Part shown: positions 33,551 through 42,299 of the stretch, in pieces
How positions within the stretch are numbered: the stretch's first letter is position 1
Layout of the letters: every line of letters starts with the position of its first letter
DNA from: Sulfuricurvum sp.
GTDB lineage: Bacteria > Campylobacterota > Campylobacteria > Campylobacterales > Sulfurimonadaceae
Reading direction: 5' to 3'
Assembly (NCBI RefSeq): GCF_028710345.1
Contig: NZ_JAQTUH010000005.1
Span: 62,001-126,000, forward strand
Length of the DNA stretch: 64,000 nt
Translations under genes and position numbers: made by a program
The notes under the pieces: model-generated
The model's database searches: none
Seen by the model: the letters and a program-made list of their open reading frames with translations, nothing else
Told to the model about the DNA's origin: nothing

Positions 33551-35560
33551 TTACCCCAATTTTTTGTAAAATTGATTGGGGTAGAGGGGTTTATCGAAAT
33601 AAAACCCTTGGGCATAGGTTGCCCCCATGGTTTTCAATATCTCATACTGTGACAACCGCTCAATCCCCTCTACAATCGTTTTTGCACCGATGGCATTGGC
33701 TAAGGTCACAATGGTTTGGACGATCTCTCTGTCTTTGTGGTTATCTTCGATTTGTTGAATAAAACTGATGTCAATTTTCAAAAAATCGATTTCAAAATGT
33801 TTGAGATACGCCAAAGAGGAAAAACCAGTCCCAAAATCATCAATTGCTATTCGAATTCCCATCTCCCTAAGTGCGTACAAGTATTCTGAAGTGAGTTCCA
33901 TGTTTTTCATCATGACGTGTTCGGTAATCTCAACCACTAAATGATTTTTGAGGGCAGGTGTGGCTTCTAGCAGCGCGCGCATATTATCGATTAAATGGAT
34001 ATCTCCAAATTGAGTAGCTGAAAAATTGACATTTATAAATATTTCTTCCTCTAAGGGGTTATTTTGCAAAAAATCGACCGTTAAACTTAGGATATGGGAA
34101 TCGATTTTTTTCTCAACACCCAGTTTCTCAGCCAATGTAAAAAAAACATCCGGACTAACATTATTAAATGTCAAGTTAAGCCATCGTGCCAACACTTCTC
34201 CTCCGACGACTTTCGTGGTTTCCATGTCAATAATTGGCTGTATCCGTATAAAAAATTCTTCACCCCCCACGGCGTTCAAGAGTTCTGTCCGAATCGATTT
34301 ATCTTTGGTTTTGTCGACAATAAAATCTTTTGCCATAAAGACGCGGTTGGAATGAGACGATTTTTTGGCTTCGTACATGGCGGCATCTGCCCGTTCTATC
34401 AGTTCAGACATTTTTTTGGCATCTTGTGGGGCTATAGCTATTCCGATACTCGCTGAGGTAAAATCGATGATTTGTTCATCCACTTCATAGGGGCGGCTGA
34501 GGGCTTCATCGATTTTTTGTGCTATTGCTTTTGCTGACTCTTCATTGATTCGCTCCAATAAAATAAGAAACTCATCTCCGCCGTAGCGACCGATCATATC
34601 GTTGGAGCGTAAGATTTTTTTGATTCGATTCGCCGCTTTGGATAAAACCAAATCACCGTATTGGTGACCATAGGTATCGTTTACCTGCTTGAATTTGTTA
34701 AGATCGATAAAGAGGAGGGCAATTTGGTTTTCTTCGCTTGAGACATCAATTTTGATCTCTAAGACGTTTAGAAATGATTCTCGATTGTATACCCCTGTTA
34801 GCGGATCTTTAAAAGAGGTCGCCAACAGCTTGGTTCTTAAAAATTTGAGTTCGGTGATATCTTCGAGTATTCCGATGTAGTTGGTCACATCTTTATAATC
34901 ATTTTTAATCGGAAAGATAGTGGAGCGGACATGGATAAGCTCACCACTTTTAGTCCTATCGATCAGTTCATCTTGAAAAAGCCCTTTTTCGTTTAAATCC
35001 GCATGCATTTTTTTGTAAAAATCGAGACCTTGTTTTCCTGATTTGAGGATGGAAGGCATTCGACCGATCACATCTTCAACATCAAATCCTGTCATTTTTT
35101 TAAAAGCTGAATTGACTTCGATGATTCTATAATCACGATCGGTCATTAAAATACCGGCATTAAAATGTTCAAGCAGTAAATGAAGTTTTGAGTTGAGTAC
35201 GTTGTAACGCTCTTTGTAAAAGTCGGGGAAGATCATAATCATAAAAAAAGGTTTATCACCATCAAAGCGGTGCCCTATAAGTCTGCTCTCTCCCACATCA
35301 TCTAATTTTAGATCGATTTGGGCGTAAAATTGTTGCGATAATTGCTCTTTGAAGGCAAGAAGCATCGGGAGAAAAACGGGCTTAAAATGGTTTTCGAGAT
35401 AGTTGGGTTGAAAATCATTGACTTGACAAACCGATTTGGCTTTTTCATTAATCCGTAAGACTTTTAAATCTTGATCGGTGATAATGACGGGAACGGGCAA
35501 TGGCATCATCCATTGCTCAAACCACGTGGATGCTTCTTCTAATAGGATAGGCTTTTTCAT
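33551..35560 (-). CDS. PAS-GGDEF-EAL protein
   Basis: A 669-aa cytoplasmic protein. PAS-like regions are at about residues 15-120 and 130-245, GGDEF at about 250-415 with RYGGDEFLILL and an RxxD site (RSND), and EAL at about 430-665. EAL residues are present: EVLARW, NVNFSATQF, EITEHVM, IDDFGTGFSSLAYL and IVEGIE, so phosphodiesterase activity is plausible. It may both make and break c-di-GMP. Its start shares a base with the stop of the CheB-CheR gene, so the two are co-transcribed. Confidence 0.92.
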   Translation of the reverse strand: MKKPILLEEASTWFEQWMMPLPVPVIITDQDLKVLRINEKAKSVCQVNDFQPNYLENHFKPVFLPMLLAFKEQLSQQFYAQIDLKLDDVGESRLIGHRFDGDKPFFMIMIFPDFYKERYNVLNSKLHLLLEHFNAGILMTDRDYRIIEVNSAFKKMTGFDVEDVIGRMPSILKSGKQGLDFYKKMHADLNEKGLFQDELIDRTKSGELIHVRSTIFPIKNDYKDVTNYIGILEDITELKFLRTKLLATSFKDPLTGVYNRESFLNVLEIKIDVSSEENQIALLFIDLNKFKQVNDTYGHQYGDLVLSKAANRIKKILRSNDMIGRYGGDEFLILLERINEESAKAIAQKIDEALSRPYEVDEQIIDFTSASIGIAIAPQDAKKMSELIERADAAMYEAKKSSHSNRVFMAKDFIVDKTKDKSIRTELLNAVGGEEFFIRIQPIIDMETTKVVGGEVLARWLNLTFNNVSPDVFFTLAEKLGVEKKIDSHILSLTVDFLQNNPLEEEIFINVNFSATQFGDIHLIDNMRALLEATPALKNHLVVEITEHVMMKNMELTSEYLYALREMGIRIAIDDFGTGFSSLAYLKHFEIDFLKIDISFIQQIEDNHKDREIVQTIVTLANAIGAKTIVEGIERLSQYEILKTMGATYAQGFYFDKPLYPNQFYKKLG

Positions 35561-38500
35561 TAATGTATCGTTATCTTACAATCATCGGCATTAATGTTGA
35601 AATTACCGTGATATATCTCTTCGAGGAATCCTTTAAAGACGTGGAAGGTATCATCTAGTAAATAGGTTTGCCCAGATGGGTCAACGACTGCGGATTCGCA
35701 CTTCATAATCTCTTGGCATATGGTTTCACTAGTTGGATGGGTGATGTTTAGAACAATTGAGCTCTCTACCTTTTTGATCTCCACTTTCAGTTTCATATTT
35801 TTGAGTTGAGCACTTTGAGCTACCCGAACAAAAAACATCATCCAGAGTAAGCTCAATTGGTGAAATTGCCCTGTTTTATCGAGATAGATGGCATCTTGAT
35901 CCCCAATCACTTCGATTTCTATCGGGAATGTTTTGGATTGTGTCAAAAGAAGAGCAATTTTTTCGGTTGTCCCAAACGTATTGATATATTCTTCTTTTTG
36001 TGGAATAAAAAACTCTTTTAGAAAATGAATGTCATTGAGAACATTCTCTTTTTCGAGTTGAAACTGCTGAATATAGTGGTGGTGATCGTTACTGTCAGGG
36101 AGATTTTCGACGATTTGATGGTACAAATGATTAATCGAATTGAGTGGTCGTTTCATTTGATCCATAAGTTGTCGTACAAAAATATCAATCCCTAATACCG
36201 TGGAGAACTGATGGATGACCCGTGAACTGCTCACTTTGAATTGTATCTCATCGGTGAGGGCCTGTCGGAGCTTCTCTTTGGCATCATCGATAGCTGAAAT
36301 ATCGGTTAGTGTTACAACGTATAATGTTTCATCACTGTCCAAGGCATTTGCCATGATATGAAAGGTTCGCATTTGATCGTTGCGTTTGATTTTAACTTTT
36401 AGGTCAGTTCGGGCTGTGTGTAAGATGAGTTGCAACCAGTTTGCGCCATTCTTTTTCTCGTAAATATAACCGTCTTCATCGATTTTCTCAAAAAAGTCAC
36501 AAATGCAAGAGTGCTCTTTTTTAAAATCTTCCAACGTCGCATATTCAGGGAAAAGAGTAAAAAATGATTGATTGGCAGAGTTTAACACTTTGCCATCCGT
36601 TACGATAACAATATTGCTCTCGGTATCGAGGATTTGTTTGATAAACTGATACTGCACTTCTAGTTCATCGCGCAGTGCATTAAGCTCGTCCGCTTTGTCG
36701 GCTAAGTGGTTTTTTTGGATGTTTTGTTTTTCATACAATGCCCGTATTTCGGAATAGGCGGTTTGGAGCTCTTCATTGGTCGATTGTAACTCTTCATTGG
36801 TAGTTTCTAGCTCTTCGTTGGAGGCTTGCAACTCTTCATTGGAGGCTTGGAGCTCTTCGTTCGAGGCTTGGAGCTCTTCGTTGGAGGTTTCAAGCTCTTC
36901 GACAACGGTTTGTAAATGTTCACGTGTCGCGATTAGCTCTTGTTCGAGATAAATAATACGGGTATTTGTTGTCTCTACCGCATCGAAAACAGCTTCGTTT
37001 TTTCGTGCTTCTAATAACTCAAATGAGAGTAAAAACATCAGATAATTACCGCGATACCCCTCCAGTGGAGAGAGCTTAAGACGGATTACGTGATCCCCCT
37101 CGGTACGTTCGGCAATGACAGGGAAAATAAGATTTGTCTCTTCTTTATTAGCTTTATAAACCAGCGAGCGTATCTCCAAGCTAATCCCATCAGGTAGCAT
37201 TTTGAGGATATTGTTTTGAACCATTCCACTCGGAAGCGTTAGTAAATCGTTTAGATTTCCTTTGATGTAATGGATGTTAAAATCGTTGTCAATAACCACA
37301 CATTTATCTTCATAAAAATCAAACAGCGTTTGGCGTATTGAATCTTCAATCGTTCCGAGTTGACGTTTGGGGGTAATTTGGGTCGGTTTGAGATATTTCG
37401 GACGATTAATCATCTGAGGATAGAGCATTTTACGCGATTCCGCGGTGGTTCGTGCTTGAAAAATTTTGCTTTTTGGGTCAATCGTCGCAAAATAATCGCT
37501 TGAAGCACTTACCGTTTCGGATTTGCCCAAAAACATCGTTGCATGGGATTTGAGTGCGTAGGCAAAGGTGGTAAATATTCTTTTTTGGAGATCATTTTCA
37601 AAATAGATCAACAGATTACGGCAGGAGATAAGATCGAGATTGACAAACGGAGGATCAACCATGATATTGTGACGTGAAAAAATGACCCGTTCTTTGAGGA
37701 ACGGTTTGACCTCAAATTCATTCCCTTTTTGGTTAAAGTAACGTTTTAACCGTGCTTCGGAAAGATTACCGACCAAGACTTCAGGGTATATCCCCTCACG
37801 CGCTTTTTTAATCGCCTCTTCATCGATATCGGTGGCAAATATTTTGATATGCACCGCACTGTGTGAACCGATAATCTCATCGAGTAAAATAGCGATAGTG
37901 TACGCCTCTTCACCTGTGGCACACGCGGTTATCCAGACACGAAAAGTATCGGTAATCGGTTGAGTACGAATGTACTCTTGTATGTGAGTACTTAGTGCTT
38001 CAAATGCTTCGTGATCTCTAAAAAATGCAGTAACACCGATGAGCATATCTCGATACAACAGCTCAATCTCTTCGGGATTCTCTTGGAGATAGCGGGTGTA
38101 ATCTTCGAGTGTGGAGGATTTGATTGCTGCCATACGGCGCTCTATCCGGCGAGTAATGGTGCTTTTTTTGTATTGGCTAAAATCTACTCCGATACGTTCT
38201 TGTAAAACATCAAAAATGGTAAAGAGCTCATTTTCTTCCTCTTTTTCAACCCGTAGCGATTTGGGATAACGTAGGAGATGAATAATCTCTTTTGCCATAT
38301 CTTCAGCAGAGAGGATGTAATCGACCCCTTTGGTTTGAATCGCCGACATCGGCATCCCATCAAACTTTGCCTCTTCGGGTTTTTGGGCGATGGTAATACC
38401 CCCCTCAGCACGGATAGCACGGATTCCTTGCGAACCATCCGAGCCCGTTCCTGATAATATTACACCAACGGCATGTTCCCCTTGTTCTTGAGCAAGGGAG

Positions 38501-38856
38501 ATGAAAAATTTATCGATAGAGGGCTTGGGTCCAATACGATTTTCAGGCGGTCTTTCCAAATGGAAAAGACCGTTGGAGATAAATACATCACGATCAGGTG
38601 GGGTAATATAGATAGTATTCGCTTTTGGGAGGAGTCCGCTTTTGACCTCCATTACTTCAAAAGGTGTTTCACGAGAGAGGAGTTCGAGCATCATACTTTT
38701 ATGATTAGGGCTGAGATGCTGTACAACGACGTAAGCAATCTCCCCTTTTTCTGCAGGGACATTGGAGAGAAAGAGCCGTAGCGCTTCTAATCCTCCTGCA
38801 CTTGAGCCTAAACCAACAATAATGAGGGGCTTTTTCGTTGTACTTTCTTTCGACAT
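35560..38856 (-). CDS. CheB-CheR fusion with PAS domain and degenerate histidine kinase end
   Basis: A 1098-aa protein. CheB methylesterase at about residues 10-195 with Ser, His and Asp centres ([27 protein letters not shown]). CheR methyltransferase at about 215-480 ([10 protein letters not shown] for SAM binding, [10 protein letters not shown]). A PAS-like segment, then a coiled coil at about 650-715 made of a repeated heptad (ASNEELQ and variants), another PAS region, and a C-terminal part where the kinase H-box reads MKRPLNSI without histidine and no clear ATP-binding motifs remain. It likely adjusts receptor methylation or signals to the downstream GGDEF-EAL protein. Confidence 0.9.
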   Translation of the reverse strand: MSKESTTKKPLIIVGLGSSAGGLEALRLFLSNVPAEKGEIAYVVVQHLSPNHKSMMLELLSRETPFEVMEVKSGLLPKANTIYITPPDRDVFISNGLFHLERPPENRIGPKPSIDKFFISLAQEQGEHAVGVILSGTGSDGSQGIRAIRAEGGITIAQKPEEAKFDGMPMSAIQTKGVDYILSAEDMAKEIIHLLRYPKSLRVEKEEENELFTIFDVLQERIGVDFSQYKKSTITRRIERRMAAIKSSTLEDYTRYLQENPEEIELLYRDMLIGVTAFFRDHEAFEALSTHIQEYIRTQPITDTFRVWITACATGEEAYTIAILLDEIIGSHSAVHIKIFATDIDEEAIKKAREGIYPEVLVGNLSEARLKRYFNQKGNEFEVKPFLKERVIFSRHNIMVDPPFVNLDLISCRNLLIYFENDLQKRIFTTFAYALKSHATMFLGKSETVSASSDYFATIDPKSKIFQARTTAESRKMLYPQMINRPKYLKPTQITPKRQLGTIEDSIRQTLFDFYEDKCVVIDNDFNIHYIKGNLNDLLTLPSGMVQNNILKMLPDGISLEIRSLVYKANKEETNLIFPVIAERTEGDHVIRLKLSPLEGYRGNYLMFLLSFELLEARKNEAVFDAVETTNTRIIYLEQELIATREHLQTVVEELETSNEELQASNEELQASNEELQASNEELETTNEELQSTNEELQTAYSEIRALYEKQNIQKNHLADKADELNALRDELEVQYQFIKQILDTESNIVIVTDGKVLNSANQSFFTLFPEYATLEDFKKEHSCICDFFEKIDEDGYIYEKKNGANWLQLILHTARTDLKVKIKRNDQMRTFHIMANALDSDETLYVVTLTDISAIDDAKEKLRQALTDEIQFKVSSSRVIHQFSTVLGIDIFVRQLMDQMKRPLNSINHLYHQIVENLPDSNDHHHYIQQFQLEKENVLNDIHFLKEFFIPQKEEYINTFGTTEKIALLLTQSKTFPIEIEVIGDQDAIYLDKTGQFHQLSLLWMMFFVRVAQSAQLKNMKLKVEIKKVESSIVLNITHPTSETICQEIMKCESAVVDPSGQTYLLDDTFHVFKGFLEEIYHGNFNINADDCKITIH
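36757..36903 (-). repeat. 21-bp tandem coding repeat (heptad coiled coil)
   Basis: Seven or so imperfect 21-bp units in the CheB-CheR gene encode NEELQAS-like heptads (NEELQAS x3, [21 protein letters not shown]). The units nearest each other are almost identical at DNA level, so unit number could vary by slippage. The repeat forms a long coiled coil. Confidence 0.75.
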
Positions 38857-38960
38857 TTAACATTTCCCCATATGATTTGCTCTTTATAATGTTAATTATA
38901 GCAATAAAAACGTCTAATTCAGTTTGAGAAACTATACAAAAATTTATTTTTTTACGTTTA

Positions 38961-38976
38961 TAGAACATTATTTGCA
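38961..38976 (+). promoter_or_regulatory. Sigma54-type promoter of the ankyrin-sagB genes
   Basis: TAGAAC-ATTAT-TTGCA, 37 bases before the ankyrin ATG. Exact local consensus. Confidence 0.73.
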
Positions 38977-39013
38977 TTTTTTATGCAAGTTACAGATACA
39001 TAAGGAATTGAGC

Positions 39014-39448
39014 ATGGTAGAACAATACATTACATGGTTAACTAATCATGGTTATCATCCCGATACACTCGAAGATCGTGGCTTTAACGGTAATACGCCA
39101 CTGCTTCAAGCGGCTTTAGAGGGAAATGTTATGATGGTGTCTCGTCTCATCGAAGCGGGGAGTAATCTCTATGCTATCAATAATGATTATAACGGTGTCC
39201 TTTTTAATGCCTGTTATTCTGCATCGCCCGAAGTAGTGCGACTGTTGATTGAAGCGGGTGCTGATATTGATGATACTAATGAGGAGGGGACGACGGCACT
39301 TATGTATGCTGCTTCAGCATCACGATTAGAGTGTGTTCAGATGTTGTTGTCATTGGGAGCCAATACGAAACTTCAAAATGAAGATGGTTTTAGTGCGCTC
39401 GAACTTGCAACAAACCGCGATGTTTTCAAAGCACTTCGCAGTGCGTGA
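39014..39448 (+). CDS. Ankyrin repeat protein
   Basis: A 144-aa protein made of about four ankyrin repeats from residue 20 on: NGNTPLLQAALEGNVMMVSRLIEAG, NGVLFNACYSASPEVVRLLIEAGAD (in part), EGTTALMYAASASRLECVQMLLSLGA, and DGFSALELA. It follows AAGGA; longer in-frame starts lie upstream of the promoter and are rejected. Ankyrin proteins bind other proteins. The promoter and overlap with the next gene suggest that it assists the SagB-type dehydrogenase in nitrogen fixation conditions. Confidence 0.85.
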   Translation: MVEQYITWLTNHGYHPDTLEDRGFNGNTPLLQAALEGNVMMVSRLIEAGSNLYAINNDYNGVLFNACYSASPEVVRLLIEAGADIDDTNEEGTTALMYAASASRLECVQMLLSLGANTKLQNEDGFSALELATNRDVFKALRSA

Positions 39449-40649
39449 ACAAACCCTTCTAACACCGCAAGGTGTTGCCAATCCTACCAGATTTCTCGAT
39501 TGGGATTCGCAACCCTCATCCTTTAAACACTACCCACATTTTTGCTATCGTCTCCCTATCGCTACTATTCCAGCGTTGTACTGGCTCAAATCACTGCGCT
39601 CTATCACCGATATACAATCCATTTCAAAAAAAAGTTATTATCGTCTCAACACCCCATCGGCCGGAAATTTACACCCGATAGAGATTTATCTCCAAATTCG
39701 CAATGTTCAGGGGGTGCTTAACGGGGTTTACCATTGGGATGTATTGCACGAAGAGTTGGTATTGATTGAAGAGATTGCTTCGGGTGGATGTGAACCATAC
39801 TTAGGTATGGAGCAACGATTTAGCGGTTGTTTACTTTTTTTTTCACTTGTTCCGTTCCGATCGTTTTGGAAATATGGATTACGTGGGTGGCGCTATCTTT
39901 ATCTCGATTTAGGTCATCAATTAGGGGTATTGCATGGAGTCTACCATAATGAGAGGATTAAACCTACAAAATTGTCTGACATTGACAAACAATCATTATG
40001 CCGCATTCTTGGATTAGGAGAAGATGAAATTATCGGAGGAATCTACGCACTTGGGGAGATGAGCGATCGGAGCGTTAAAGCGTTAAATGAGCCGTTAATG
40101 ATTGTATCCCCCTGTGATTACGTTAAACGAGACAGTGTATTAACCGAAGCCCTCACAAAAGATGAATGTTATCAAAACTTTTTTCCCGATTATGGGAGCA
40201 ACTGGTCTGAATCAATCAATCACACACGACGGAGTGCACGTTATTTTAACCCTTTGATTTATGATGATAACTGGTTAAAAGAGCTATTCGCCATATTGCC
40301 TCCACCATCATTAGAGATTATTCATATCGTCTTTCGAGCACACTCTATGCAATTGGGTGTTTATAAAGAGGGGAAATGCATCGAAGAGGGGAACTTTATA
40401 GCTGAAATAGTCCATTTACTTTTAGATCAACATTTTTTAGCCAATGCGAGTATGGTATCATTAATTTTTTCTGACCGCTTCGATGCATCGACCCATATTG
40501 AAGCGGGAATAATCGCACAAGAATATTACACCTTAGCAGAAAAGATGACTATAGGATGTAGTGGAATTGGTGCGTTTTATGATGAATATGCGAAACGTTG
40601 GAGTGATAAATCACTGCTCTATGCAGTGGCAATAGGGGGAAAGATATGA
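39420..40649 (+). CDS. SagB-type dehydrogenase / nitroreductase family protein
   Basis: A protein of about 409 aa with tandem nitroreductase-like halves. Features: RLNTPSAGNLHPIEIYLQI (flavin site, Ser-Ala-Gly-Asn-Leu-His-Pro) near residue 79, GVYHWD near 103, and YLYLDLGHQLGVLHGV near 160, typical of SagB enzymes that oxidise peptide or small-molecule substrates with FMN. The C-terminal half retains HTRRSARYFNP and GCSGIGAFYDE. The start is uncertain: ATG 39420 is chosen because conserved sequence begins soon after; it overlaps the ankyrin gene by 29 bases. Its substrate in this context is unknown. Confidence 0.8.
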   Translation: MFSKHFAVREQTLLTPQGVANPTRFLDWDSQPSSFKHYPHFCYRLPIATIPALYWLKSLRSITDIQSISKKSYYRLNTPSAGNLHPIEIYLQIRNVQGVLNGVYHWDVLHEELVLIEEIASGGCEPYLGMEQRFSGCLLFFSLVPFRSFWKYGLRGWRYLYLDLGHQLGVLHGVYHNERIKPTKLSDIDKQSLCRILGLGEDEIIGGIYALGEMSDRSVKALNEPLMIVSPCDYVKRDSVLTEALTKDECYQNFFPDYGSNWSESINHTRRSARYFNPLIYDDNWLKELFAILPPPSLEIIHIVFRAHSMQLGVYKEGKCIEEGNFIAEIVHLLLDQHFLANASMVSLIFSDRFDASTHIEAGIIAQEYYTLAEKMTIGCSGIGAFYDEYAKRWSDKSLLYAVAIGGKI

Positions 40650-40963
40650 GTGAGATAGATAAAGCACACGAGATATTGGGAATCTACCGTTTTTACAAAA
40701 TGGATGGGAAACTCTATCATTACGATGAAGATGATCGACTCGATGAGCTGTTTGATGCGGTAGTGCATGCGATAAACGATTGCGGTATCCTCAAACCTCT
40801 CTTACCTCAGGCGGAATTCGTTATCCCCTGTAGAGGGATACTCAATCAAGAACGTGCATGGTTGCAACGGTTCGAACATCAAGACACCCGCGCTTTTTTC
40901 CTGAGTGATATTTATGATTTTTTGAAGTTGTTTACGGGACGGACGAAACTGCGGGTGAATTAG
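40646..40963 (+). CDS. Unknown protein following the SagB-type gene
   Basis: A 105-aa soluble protein that I do not recognise. Acidic N-terminal half (YHYDEDDRLDELFDAVVHA), one Cys in each half, and a C-terminal FLSDIYDFLKLFTGR. The ATG overlaps the sagB stop by 4 bases (ATGA) and follows AGGGGGAAAG, so it is translated with it and presumably belongs to the same sigma54-driven operon. No membrane segment or signal peptide. Confidence 0.68.
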   Translation: MSEIDKAHEILGIYRFYKMDGKLYHYDEDDRLDELFDAVVHAINDCGILKPLLPQAEFVIPCRGILNQERAWLQRFEHQDTRAFFLSDIYDFLKLFTGRTKLRVN

Positions 40964-41340
40964 ACTGTAGTATGTCGAGCAATAACACTTTGACATAATG
41001 TTTTAAATTTCGGTAAACCATTACGGATAATCCATTCGATAATGGCGAGATTTACCCCTTCATAATCATGAGCGATGTACGTACGAACATCATAAATCCC
41101 TTTTATATCTTCAACATCAAACGCTTCAAGGATATGAGTTGCTTTTTCGATTTTGAGTTTATTGAATTGTTCAGCAATAGCGGTGAGATGCATCAAAATT
41201 GCAGGGCGCTTGGTAACGACATCTTCGAGTGCTCTTGTTATGCTTCCCGCTTCTTTGACAATCTCTTCGATGTATTCGATTTTTTCGAGAACGAGATAAA
41301 TTTTACTGATTGACTCTTTAGACATAGATCGCCCGATCAA
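40960..41340 (-). CDS. hepT: HepT-like ribonuclease toxin (DUF86)
   Basis: A 126-aa HEPN-fold protein with the catalytic R-x4-H-x-Y motif in RTYIAHDY near residue 92. HepT is the toxin of the HepT/MntA pair: an RNase silenced by AMPylation from MntA. Start at 41340 or the in-frame ATG at 41325; the longer form overlaps the mntA gene by 23 bases. Its end overlaps the preceding gene's stop by 4 bases on the opposite strand. Confidence 0.85.
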   Translation of the reverse strand: MIGRSMSKESISKIYLVLEKIEYIEEIVKEAGSITRALEDVVTKRPAILMHLTAIAEQFNKLKIEKATHILEAFDVEDIKGIYDVRTYIAHDYEGVNLAIIEWIIRNGLPKFKTLCQSVIARHTTV

Positions 41341-41626
41341 TGATAAATTTTTTGGCTGTTTTCCCCATTCCCGTACGATCTGCTAAATCGACTTTCGCAC
41401 CGAGTGCATTGCTCAGCTCATTTTGTATTTGACGGATACGTTCAAAGGCTTGAAAACCGTATTTTGAGGCAAATTGCGGTGTAGCTTCAACGAGTATATC
41501 GATGTCACTTTTTGCATCAGCATCATCACGTGAGTATGATCCGAAGAGAGCTTCTATCACAAACCCCTCTTGTGCATACGCGCTTTTGACATTTCTAAGA
41601 TAATCTAAGATTTGTTCTTTATTCAT
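41318..41626 (-). CDS. mntA: MntA-type nucleotidyltransferase antitoxin
   Basis: A 102-aa minimal nucleotidyltransferase with the motif GS-x10-DxD (GSYSRDDADAKSDID). In HepT/MntA pairs this enzyme transfers AMP to the HepT active-site region. The ATG at 41626 is preferred because the conserved domain begins right after it; an in-frame ATG at 41686 lies beyond a TATAAT box that sits only a few bases upstream of 41626, suggesting a very short or leaderless transcript. Confidence 0.85.
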   Translation of the reverse strand: MNKEQILDYLRNVKSAYAQEGFVIEALFGSYSRDDADAKSDIDILVEATPQFASKYGFQAFERIRQIQNELSNALGAKVDLADRTGMGKTAKKFIIDRAIYV

Positions 41627-41696
41627 GAGAACGATTATAGCAAATAATCTATTTGAATTCTGTATACTTTTGTCATTAATGAGCAAGGGTAACTAG

Positions 41697-42152
41697 ATGA
41701 ATCTTCAGATTTCAGATGGAACGTTAGGTCAAGAATATTCGACTATCATCAAACCAAATCCACAGTTTTTTCAGCAAGTGGGGGAAGAGCGATTTCGTAA
41801 ACTAGTGAGCGATCACTATGAACTCATCCGTCAAACACCCATCGCTTTTATGTTTCCGGTTGATTATGAAGAGGATTTTGATAAGGTCAAAAAACATGCG
41901 GCAGATTTTTTGATTCAAGTGTGCGGGGGACCTGATTATTACGCTCAAACACGCGGTGATCCTAAAATGCTTGCCCGACATACACGGTTTCGGATTGATG
42001 ATAAAGGGCGTAGAGCATGGTTGGAGTGCTACGCAACATTGTTAGCTGATGTGGAGCGTGAAGGGGTATCGGCTGAGAGTATTGAATCGTTTTGGAACTA
42101 TCTTGATGCGTTTTCAAAAGTGTTGGTAAATACTGAAAATTATCTTACTTAA
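41697..42152 (+). CDS. Truncated hemoglobin
   Basis: A 151-aa globin of the truncated group II-like type. The region VCGGPDYYAQTRGDPKMLARHTRF (in pieces: GGPDYYAQ, RGDPKML, RHTRF) holds the proximal His at about residue 100 and is followed by RRAWLECY with the group II Trp. It would bind O2 or NO in the cytoplasm. Near nitrogenase genes it may protect by scavenging oxygen or NO, though no nif-type promoter was found; it is divergent from mntA. Confidence 0.84.
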   Translation: MNLQISDGTLGQEYSTIIKPNPQFFQQVGEERFRKLVSDHYELIRQTPIAFMFPVDYEEDFDKVKKHAADFLIQVCGGPDYYAQTRGDPKMLARHTRFRIDDKGRRAWLECYATLLADVEREGVSAESIESFWNYLDAFSKVLVNTENYLT

Positions 42153-42154
42153 CT

Positions 42155-42248
42155 GATGTTATGCACTAAAACGAATTTATCCGTTTTAGTGGCAGGGACA
42201 AATGTCCCTTGCAACCCCCTAAAGCTACAAAAACTACGTTTTTGAGAA
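42155..42248. repeat. 94-bp dispersed structured repeat, copy B
   Basis: Partner of the copy at 3646-3739, here between the globin and the double-Cache gene, both of which point toward it. Stem 1 CACTAAAACG / CGTTTTAGTG is unchanged. Stem 2 is GCAGGGAC / GTCCCTTGC, where two pairs are G-C in place of A-T in copy A. Confidence 0.8.
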
Positions 42249-42299
42249 TTTAAGAGGTATTTATACGCTCTTTTTGTTAAAGTGCGTAAGGTCAGTTAC

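Noticed and set aside
36757-36903. Tandem repeat as a CRISPR array
   Set aside because: The units are contiguous 21-bp coding repeats with no spacers, in frame with a coiled coil.
39018-39033. TAGAAC just after the ankyrin start codon as another sigma54 site
   Set aside because: The -12 position reads ATTAC, not (A/T)TGCA, and it lies inside the gene.
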